Of a stretch of DNA of 10,210 nucleotides, positions 5,572 through 10,210 are shown piece after piece. Origin of the DNA: Paratractidigestivibacter sp963640745 (GTDB lineage Bacteria; Actinomycetota; Coriobacteriia; Coriobacteriales; Atopobiaceae); assembly GCA_963640745.1 (NCBI GenBank), contig CAVIBB010000074.1, forward strand, positions 1 through 10,210. The letters run 5' to 3'. Below the pieces are notes generated by a model that worked only from the letters and a program-made list of their open reading frames with translations, searched no databases and was not told the origin of the DNA. A program made the translations under genes and the position numbers. Numbering within the stretch: position 1 is the stretch's first letter; each line of letters begins with the position of its first letter.

Positions 5572-6831
5572 ATGTCTGACTTCTCCACCGTTCCCGCCGA
5601 GGTCAAGGCCCTCGACGAGCAGTACGTGATGCCGACGTACGGGCGTCTTCCCGTCGAGTTCGTCCGCGGCTCCGGCGCCGTCCTCACCGACTCCGAGGGC
5701 AACGACTACCTCGACTTCCTCGGCGGCATCGGCTGCGCCTCACTCGGCCACGCCAACCCGGTGGTGGCCGCCGCCCTCAAGGAGCAGGTCGACAAGGTCT
5801 GGCAGGTGGGCAACTACTACTACGTGGAGAACCGCGGCGAGCTCGCCAACGGCCTCTCCACGCTGCTCTCCCGCATCACCGACGAGTCCGGCCACGACAC
5901 CGGCTCCACCGGCACCAAGTGGAAGACCTTCTTTACCAACTCCGGCCTCGAGGCCAACGAGGGCGCCATCAAGCTCGCCCGCCGCTGGGGCGAGGTGAAC
6001 CTCGACGGCGCGTACGGCATCGTCTCCGCAAAGAAGTCCTTCCACGGCCGCTCGCTCGCGACGCTGGCCGCCACCGGCCAGGACGTCTTCCACAAGACCT
6101 TCCGCCCGATGCCCCAGGGCTTCGACTGCGTGCCGCTGAACGACATCGAGGCCCTGCGCTCCTTCGTCGAGAACCCGAGCGAGGCCTGCGGCCCCGTGTG
6201 CGCCGTCATCCTCGAGTGCGTCCAGGGCGAGGGCGGCGTGTGGCCCGCCGACTACGACTACCTGCGTGAGGTTCGCGCCCTGTGCGACGAGAAGGGCCTG
6301 ATGCTCATCATCGACGAGGTCCAGACCGGCTTCTACCGCTGCGGCTCTCCGTTCTGCTTCCAGCGCTCCGGCATCGTGCCCGACATCGTGAGCATGGCCA
6401 AGGGCATCGCCGACGGCTTCCCCATGGGAGCCTTCGCTGCCCGCGCTGAGGTCGCGGACCTGCTGCACCCCGGTGACCACGGCTCGACCTTCGGCGGCAA
6501 CGCGCTTGCCGTCGCGGCCGCCCGCGCCACGGTGGACGAGCTGCGTGAGCAGGACATGGGCGAGCACGTCATCGCCGTGGGCAAGCACCTGCGCCACCGC
6601 CTGCAGGCCATGCCGCACGTGACCGAGGTCCGCGGTCGCGGCCTTCTGCGCGGCGCCCAGCTCGACGTGCCTATTGCCAACGAGCTCGTTGACGAGGGCC
6701 TTGCGGCCGGCCTCGTGCTCAACCACATCGGCGACTCCATCATCCGTTTCCTCCCGCCGCTGGTCATCACCCGTGAGCAGATCGACGAGGGCATGGACAA
6801 GCTCGAGGCGCTTATCAACAAGCTGGCGTAG
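5572..6831 (+). CDS. argD: Acetylornithine aminotransferase
   Basis: The 419-residue PLP enzyme turns N-acetylglutamate semialdehyde and glutamate into N-acetylornithine and 2-oxoglutarate. It is a class III aminotransferase: TNSGLEANEGAIKLAR (122-137) binds the cofactor phosphate, KSFHGRS (155-161), ILECVQGEGG (213-222), IIDEVQTGFYRCG (246-258) with Asp248 contacting the pyridine nitrogen, and SMAKGIADGFPMGA with Lys277 as the Schiff-base lysine. STFGGNALAVAAA follows as the usual second-subunit motif. A loop of about a dozen extra residues (around 103-116, DESGHDTGSTGT) precedes FFTNSG compared with ordinary ArgD. Start and binding site are described separately. Relatives include ornithine and succinylornithine aminotransferases, but the arg cluster fixes the role. 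It is the last gene of the operon; a terminator follows within 40 bp. Confidence 0.95.
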   Translation: MSDFSTVPAEVKALDEQYVMPTYGRLPVEFVRGSGAVLTDSEGNDYLDFLGGIGCASLGHANPVVAAALKEQVDKVWQVGNYYYVENRGELANGLSTLLSRITDESGHDTGSTGTKWKTFFTNSGLEANEGAIKLARRWGEVNLDGAYGIVSAKKSFHGRSLATLAATGQDVFHKTFRPMPQGFDCVPLNDIEALRSFVENPSEACGPVCAVILECVQGEGGVWPADYDYLREVRALCDEKGLMLIIDEVQTGFYRCGSPFCFQRSGIVPDIVSMAKGIADGFPMGAFAARAEVADLLHPGDHGSTFGGNALAVAAARATVDELREQDMGEHVIAVGKHLRHRLQAMPHVTEVRGRGLLRGAQLDVPIANELVDEGLAAGLVLNHIGDSIIRFLPPLVITREQIDEGMDKLEALINKLA

Positions 6832-6869
6832 GCGTTTCGCGCGCACACAATCTAGCTGCGGTTTTGTTG

Positions 6870-6898
6870 CGGGCCCGGTTTTTGCCGGGTCCGTTTTC
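6870..6898 (+). terminator. Rho-independent terminator of the argCJBD operon
   Basis: CGGGCCCGG (6870-6878) pairs with CCGGGTCCG (6885-6893), 9 bp with one G-T wobble, around the loop TTTTTG, followed directly by TTTTC. It lies 38 bp after the argD stop and has the classical form. It should separate the arginine operon from the phosphatase/kinase operon. Confidence 0.85.
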
Positions 6899-6992
6899 TG
6901 TTCGCTTGATGGAGGTTGCGGCGGGACGGGCGGGCGCGGCCGCAAACAGAGACGGACTTCGCGCCCGTTTACGGCTTTCTTGCCTGCGTATT

Positions 6993-7013
6993 GTTCAAAA
7001 CCACCTTTTGAAC
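6993..7013. repeat. Perfect 8-bp inverted repeat, operator or hairpin
   Basis: GTTCAAAA (6993-7000) and TTTTGAAC (7006-7013) flank CCACC. The dyad is 21 bp long, the size of a typical dimeric repressor site. As RNA it would form a weak AT-rich hairpin without a T-run, so a protein binding site is more likely. No regulator gene is adjacent to link to it. Confidence 0.6.
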
Positions 7014-7032
7014 TGCAAGAATTCCAGAAGAT

Positions 7033-7064
7033 TGCGGTTAGATACCGGTAATTCTGCGGTTAGA
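7033..7064. repeat. 10-bp direct repeat TGCGGTTAGA, 22-bp period
   Basis: TGCGGTTAGA occurs at 7033-7042 and again at 7055-7064. The start-to-start distance of 22 bp is about two helical turns, so proteins bound to both would sit on the same DNA face. Flanking bases agree only partly (14 of 22 over the whole period). It lies about 155-185 bp before the phosphatase start. Confidence 0.6.
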
Positions 7065-7105
7065 CGCCTCCGATACCATGGCCCTCATTTCCGCAGCATA
7101 AAAAA

Positions 7106-7155
7106 CTAGGCGACTTTCTCGGTTTGTATTGACGAGAGGGGGATTCTCCTAGCCT
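7106..7155 (+). promoter_or_regulatory. Dyad with embedded promoter-like sequence before the phosphatase
   Basis: CTAGG (7106-7110) and CCTAG (7148-7152) are inverted, and inside them TCTCG (7117-7121) pairs with CGAGA (7133-7137). TTGACG (7129-7134, 5 of 6 to the -35 consensus) lies within, and TAGCCT (7150-7155) could be a weak -10, but the 15-bp spacing is short. A promoter for the phosphatase-kinase operon probably lies here, 65-90 bp before its start; the exact elements are uncertain. Confidence 0.35.
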
Positions 7156-7207
7156 GTTTTCAGCATCGTGCGTGAATTCTGAGGGCTGAGCTGCTTGAAC
7201 GGCGGAT

Positions 7208-7214
7208 GGGAGGT
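7208..7214 (+). promoter_or_regulatory. Ribosome binding site favouring the phosphatase start at GTG 7219
   Basis: GGGAGGT lies 4 bp before GTG 7219 (5 bp from the GGAGG core). A TTG at 7195, in the same frame, has a weaker GAGGG (7181-7185) at 9 bp and would add 8 residues. GTG 7219 also puts the first conserved strand close to the N-terminus, as in related enzymes. Confidence 0.6.
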
Positions 7215-7218
7215 AGCG

Positions 7219-8124
7219 GTGGCTATTGCCTGCGGGCGTTCCTCTATCGGGACGACGAAGAGCGTGAACCAGGACGCGTATTGCATCCTCGCTGCCGAGA
7301 CCCCTTTTGGCGAGGCATCGGCTATCGCGGTCTGCGATGGCGTGGGCGGCCTTTCCTGCGGCGAGCTCGCGAGCTCCTTTGCCGTTCGCGAGGTCGCCCG
7401 TTGGTTCGAGGAGTCGCTTCCCATCTATATCGCCTCCAACGTGCATGACGGGGCAGTCGACCTTTCGAATATGGAAGGGTCTTGGACGGCTCTTCTCGAG
7501 GGCGTCAACGATCGCATCCGTCGCCACGGCCAATCCAACGATGTGGACATGGGAACCACCGCGACGGTGCTCCTCGTTCTTGGCGGGAGCTTCGCGATCG
7601 CGCATGTGGGCGATTGCCGTGCGTATCGCTTCCGTAACGGTGCATGCGAGCAGCTCACGCGCGACCAGACGCTCATCCAGCGCGAGGTCGATGCGGGACG
7701 CGTATCGGCCGAGGCCGCGCTTACCCATCCGCGCGGCTCCGTGATCCTGCAGGCGCTTGGATCCCAGGAGGGCATCGAGCCCGCGTTCTATTTCGGCGAC
7801 GCGCGCGATGGGGATGTGTTCCTCGTGGCCTGTGACGGCTTCTATCGCCGGCTTGATATCGACGAGCTTGCCGCCGGGTTCGCAAACCTGGGTCAGGCGA
7901 GCGAGAAGGCCTTCGACGAGGCTCTTGCCGACGCTATCGACCAAGTCGCCGCAAAGGGCGAGAAGGACAACGTCACGGCGGTTCTGCTCCGGCTGGACCT
8001 GCCCGATACCCTGACCTCGGTCCTCTCGCCCGACGACGAGGTCACGGAGAGCCTCCCCGAGAAGTCTTCCACCGCAGCAGTCGACGGGGATGACCCCACC
8101 TGCGCCCTTGCGGGAGGCGAGTGA
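7219..8124 (+). CDS. PP2C-family Ser/Thr protein phosphatase
   Basis: The 301-residue protein is a PPM/PP2C phosphatase that removes phosphate from Ser/Thr residues using two or three metal ions. In order: SVNQDAY with Asp19, AVCDGVGG with Asp40-Gly41, MGTTATVLLV (111-120), AHVGDCRAY (128-136), LTRDQTLIQREVDAG (146-160), the flap region ending in HPRGSVILQALG (170-181), VACDGF with Asp206, and KDNVTAVLLRL with Asp250-Asn251. All metal-binding residues are present, so it should be active. The catalytic domain ends near residue 260; about 40 acidic, Ser/Thr-rich residues follow, including DDPTCAL, and may be disordered. No membrane segment is visible, so it is cytoplasmic. The kinase gene follows 2 bp after the stop, the usual pairing of a eukaryotic-like kinase with its opposing phosphatase (as PknB-PstP or PrkC-PrpC). 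The neighbouring kinase and its targets are the likely substrates. Confidence 0.93.
   Translation: MAIACGRSSIGTTKSVNQDAYCILAAETPFGEASAIAVCDGVGGLSCGELASSFAVREVARWFEESLPIYIASNVHDGAVDLSNMEGSWTALLEGVNDRIRRHGQSNDVDMGTTATVLLVLGGSFAIAHVGDCRAYRFRNGACEQLTRDQTLIQREVDAGRVSAEAALTHPRGSVILQALGSQEGIEPAFYFGDARDGDVFLVACDGFYRRLDIDELAAGFANLGQASEKAFDEALADAIDQVAAKGEKDNVTAVLLRLDLPDTLTSVLSPDDEVTESLPEKSSTAAVDGDDPTCALAGGE
8112..8117 (+). promoter_or_regulatory. Ribosome binding site favouring the kinase start at ATG 8127
   Basis: GGGAGG ends 9 bp before ATG 8127 but only 3 bp before GTG 8121, which overlaps the phosphatase stop as GTGA. The spacing favours ATG 8127; the GTG start would add only Met-Ser. The site lies inside the end of the phosphatase gene, so translation is probably coupled. 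Confidence 0.6.
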
Positions 8125-8126
8125 GC

Positions 8127-9953
8127 ATGGCCGAGGTCGGAGACGTCATCGACGGCAAGTATGAGGTCCTCTCGCTCGTGGGCCAGGGCGGCATGTCGCG
8201 CGTGTGGCTCGCGCGCGACCGGCGCCTGAACAAGCTCTGGGCGGTCAAGGAGATCGGCCGGACCGCGCGAGATGTGAACAACGAGGTCGTGGTCCAGAGC
8301 CTCATCGCCGAGGCGAACCTCATGAAGCGCCTCGACCACCCGATGCTCCCGCGCGTCGTCGACATCATCGAGGACGGCCGGACCATCTTCGTCGTCATGG
8401 ACTACATCGAGGGCACTTCTCTTAAGCAGGCGATGGTCGAGTCGGGCCGCCCCGTGGACGAGGAGGACGCCATTAGCTGGGGCATCCAGCTCTGCGACGT
8501 GCTGGGGTATCTCCACTCGAGGAACCCGCCGGTCATCTACCGCGACATGAAGCCGGACAACATCATGCTGCGCGAGGACGGCACGGTACGCCTCATCGAC
8601 TTCGGCATCGCGCGCGAGTACAAGGAAGGCAAGAGCTCCGACACCAAGGTCCTCGGAACGAAGGGCTACGCCGCGCCCGAGCAGTTCTCGCATGACGCGC
8701 AGACCGATGCGAGGACCGACGTATACGCGCTCGGCGTGACGCTCTACGTGCTCGTCACGGGTCGCGCGGCTTCGAGGGAGACGTATTGGGCGCCCATTCG
8801 CCAGATCGACCCGACGCTGTCCGAGGGGCTTGAGCACATCATTGCCAAGGCCACGCAGGCAAACCCGGACGACCGTTACCAGACGGCCTCGGACATGCAG
8901 TACGACCTGCAGAATTACGAAAAGCTCACCGAGGGCTACCGCAGCGTGCTCAAGAAGAAGCTCAATCGCTTCAACGCGCTGTGGGTCTCCGCCGCGGGCC
9001 TCGCTCTCGCGGGTGCGGCATGTCTGGGCGCGGGCCTCTATCTGAAGAACACCACCTACGATGCGTATCTCTCGTCCGCCCGCGCCGCGAGCGTCGAGGC
9101 GGCGGAGGCCGACGGCGCGTCCCCGGCCGAGGGTTACTACGTGAGCGCCGTCGGCGTGAATCCCTCGCGCACGGAAACGTATTCCGAGCTCGTGAGCAAG
9201 GTCTACAAGGCCGACCAGGACTTCACCATCGCGGAGTCGTCGCGGCTGCAGGACCTCATGGACGCGCATCGCGCCGATATCGAGGGCAACGAGGATTACG
9301 CGAAGCTCTGCTACGACATCGGGACGCTCTACTACGTCTACTACGAACAGGCGACGGGCGACGAGACGCGTGACTACGCGATGAGCGCGGGCATTCAGGC
9401 GGCGCAGTGGTTCCAGGCGGCCATGGATTCCTACGATGCGCGCGTGCAGGCGGGCAAGGCGTGCACGCTCACGCTCGCCGAGCGATCGACGGCGCAGGCC
9501 TACGCGACCATAGGCGAGTTCTACCAGAAGCTCTCCCAGGCGACGCTCGAGGGCTCGGAGGGAAGCGTCTATGAGGGCTACTGGCAGTCTCTCTCCGAGA
9601 CGCTCGGTGCCCTTTCCGATGAGGACGCGGTCATGGTACGGCTGCGCCTGTGCTCCCTTATCAACCAGGCGGTCACGTCGCCCACCTACCTAAGCGGGTT
9701 TAGGCGCGCCGGGGTGACTCGTGACCAGGCAGAAGAGCTGCTGGGCGAGGCGACCCGGATGGCATCCGCTCTGTCCACGGATGCGGACTCGAGCGAGAAG
9801 GCACGGGTGATATGCGACTCAATCATCTCCGACGCCGCCCGCCGGGCCGCCGAGTCCAACATCGCCGCGGTCTATGGCAGCGCGGGCGCGACGGCGGCAC
9901 AGAAGGCCATGGCTACCGGAGACGGCATTCAGGATGGGGAGGCGACGCTATGA
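8127..9953 (+). CDS. Membrane-anchored Ser/Thr protein kinase with non-PASTA outer domain
   Basis: The 608-residue protein has an N-terminal Hanks-type kinase domain (about 12-265): glycine loop VGQGGMSRVW (18-27), Lys41 in AVKEI, Glu62 in the C-helix, catalytic loop YRDMKPDN (138-145) with Asp140, DFG at 158-160, GTKGYAAPEQF (177-187), and DVYALGVTLY (198-207). All catalytic residues are present. HRD is YRD, a common substitution in bacterial kinases. A basic stretch, LKKKLNR (275-281), precedes one membrane segment, about 285-306 (LWVSAAGLALAGAACLGAGL), so the kinase faces the cytoplasm and about 300 residues lie outside. That part has no PASTA repeats and looks helical and perhaps TPR-like (around 386-440, rich in Tyr, Ala and Gln); I do not recognise it. 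The phosphatase gene ends 2 bp upstream and the next gene overlaps the stop by ATGA. Reversible signalling across the membrane is likely, the signal unknown. Confidence 0.93.
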   Translation: MAEVGDVIDGKYEVLSLVGQGGMSRVWLARDRRLNKLWAVKEIGRTARDVNNEVVVQSLIAEANLMKRLDHPMLPRVVDIIEDGRTIFVVMDYIEGTSLKQAMVESGRPVDEEDAISWGIQLCDVLGYLHSRNPPVIYRDMKPDNIMLREDGTVRLIDFGIAREYKEGKSSDTKVLGTKGYAAPEQFSHDAQTDARTDVYALGVTLYVLVTGRAASRETYWAPIRQIDPTLSEGLEHIIAKATQANPDDRYQTASDMQYDLQNYEKLTEGYRSVLKKKLNRFNALWVSAAGLALAGAACLGAGLYLKNTTYDAYLSSARAASVEAAEADGASPAEGYYVSAVGVNPSRTETYSELVSKVYKADQDFTIAESSRLQDLMDAHRADIEGNEDYAKLCYDIGTLYYVYYEQATGDETRDYAMSAGIQAAQWFQAAMDSYDARVQAGKACTLTLAERSTAQAYATIGEFYQKLSQATLEGSEGSVYEGYWQSLSETLGALSDEDAVMVRLRLCSLINQAVTSPTYLSGFRRAGVTRDQAEELLGEATRMASALSTDADSSEKARVICDSIISDAARRAAESNIAAVYGSAGATAAQKAMATGDGIQDGEATL

Positions 9954-10210
9954 GTCTGCAGGACGCCCTGCAAATCGCAGGCATTGTGCTCCTGACGGCC
10001 GCGCTCGCGCTCGCCGCCGCTGCCGTCTACACCTACCGGGCGCTCGACATCCGCAGCGTCAAGGACGACCTCGCGGGCAGGCGAAGGGAAGGCCCCTCGA
10101 CGAAGGACGCCAAGCCGCGCATCAATCGCCAGGCGGCGAAGAGGGGCGGCGCGGCTTCCGCGGCGGCAGGGGCGACCACGGGCGATTCCAAGCCCCCGAC
10201 CATCTTACCC
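9950..10210 (+). CDS. Small single-pass membrane protein, 3' end outside the window
   Basis: The frame is open for 87 codons up to the window end. ATG 9950 overlaps the kinase stop as ATGA and follows GGGGAGG (9936-9942) at 7 bp, a strong binding site, so the gene is real and translationally coupled to the kinase. Residues about 8-29 (QIAGIVLLTAALALAAAA and following) form one hydrophobic segment. After it comes a basic, Lys/Arg/Ala/Gly-rich low-complexity stretch up to SKPPTILP at the window edge. By the positive-inside rule the part after the membrane segment should be cytoplasmic, where the kinase domain also is. I do not recognise the family. It may be an adaptor or a kinase substrate, or the membrane anchor of a larger protein whose domains (for example an FHA domain) lie beyond the window; that is a guess from context. 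Confidence 0.7.
   Translation, partial: MSLQDALQIAGIVLLTAALALAAAAVYTYRALDIRSVKDDLAGRRREGPSTKDAKPRINRQAAKRGGAASAAAGATTGDSKPPTILP

Larger units (their letters stand above)
6899..7218. other. Repeat-rich intergenic region before the phosphatase gene
   Basis: This stretch of about 320 bp has no credible gene: open frames crossing it are short, have no good ribosome binding site and resemble nothing. It is AT-richer than its neighbours from about 6990 to 7180. It holds an 8-bp inverted repeat (6993-7013), a 10-bp direct repeat (7033-7064), a nested dyad (7106-7152) with an embedded TTGACG, and the phosphatase ribosome binding site. It probably contains the promoter and operators of the signalling operon. 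Confidence 0.6.

Noticed and set aside
6864..7109. Short + strand open frame of 81 codons after argD
   Set aside because: It starts inside the terminator stem, has no binding site, resembles nothing, and crosses the repeat-rich non-coding region.
6960..7110. Possible CRISPR or riboswitch in the gap
   Set aside because: Only two copies of one 10-bp repeat, with no regular spacers; no known riboswitch core was recognised.
7893..9269. Minus-strand open frame of 458 codons opposite the kinase gene
   Set aside because: No family resemblance, Arg/Val/His-rich, spans the phosphatase-kinase junction on the wrong strand; the kinase frame is fully supported by motifs.
1..10210. Mobile element, prophage or tRNA gene
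   Set aside because: No transposase, integrase, terminal inverted repeats, or tRNA-like cloverleaf was seen on either strand.

Overview
The window is GC-rich, densely coding bacterial DNA with every gene on the + strand. The codon bias, short gaps, GTG starts and the arginine protein sequences suggest a high-GC actinobacterium, most likely class Coriobacteriia (Collinsella/Olsenella-like). That placement is recalled resemblance, not a database result.

Layout. (1) Positions 3-707 hold the 3' part of a DEDDh-type 3'-5' exonuclease gene that begins before the window. (2) Positions 917-1962 hold a two-gene unit, a stand-alone PTS fructose/mannitol/Ntr-type EIIA protein and a DJ-1/PfpI family protein. 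It has its own probable promoter (TATACT at 874-879), and a strong hairpin with a T-rich tail (2001-2046) lies after it. (3) Positions 2120-6831 hold argC-argJ-argB-argD, the acetylated route from N-acetylglutamate to ornithine. A probable promoter with an ARG-box-like operator lies upstream, and a good Rho-independent terminator (6870-6898) closes the operon. Two of the gaps inside the operon hold marked inverted repeats. argF, argG, argH and argR are not in the window. (4) Positions 6900-7218 are non-coding and rich in short repeats (an 8-bp perfect inverted repeat, a 10-bp direct repeat, nested dyads), probably the regulatory region of the next operon. (5) Positions 7219-10210 hold a signalling module: a PP2C protein phosphatase, a membrane-anchored Ser/Thr kinase with a non-PASTA outer domain, and the start of a small single-pass membrane protein that runs off the window. 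The gaps are 2 bp and an ATGA overlap.

How the genes work together. ArgC, ArgJ, ArgB and ArgD carry out phosphorylation, reduction, transamination and acetyl recycling to give ornithine. ArgB carries the N-terminal extension typical of arginine-inhibited kinases, and the upstream ARG-box candidate suggests added transcriptional control by an unlinked ArgR. The phosphatase-kinase pair is a reversible phosphorylation switch whose signal is probably read by the outer domain of the kinase; its targets are not visible here. The most open part of the window is this module and the repeat-rich region in front of it. The rest is well-known metabolism with some interesting intergenic structure.
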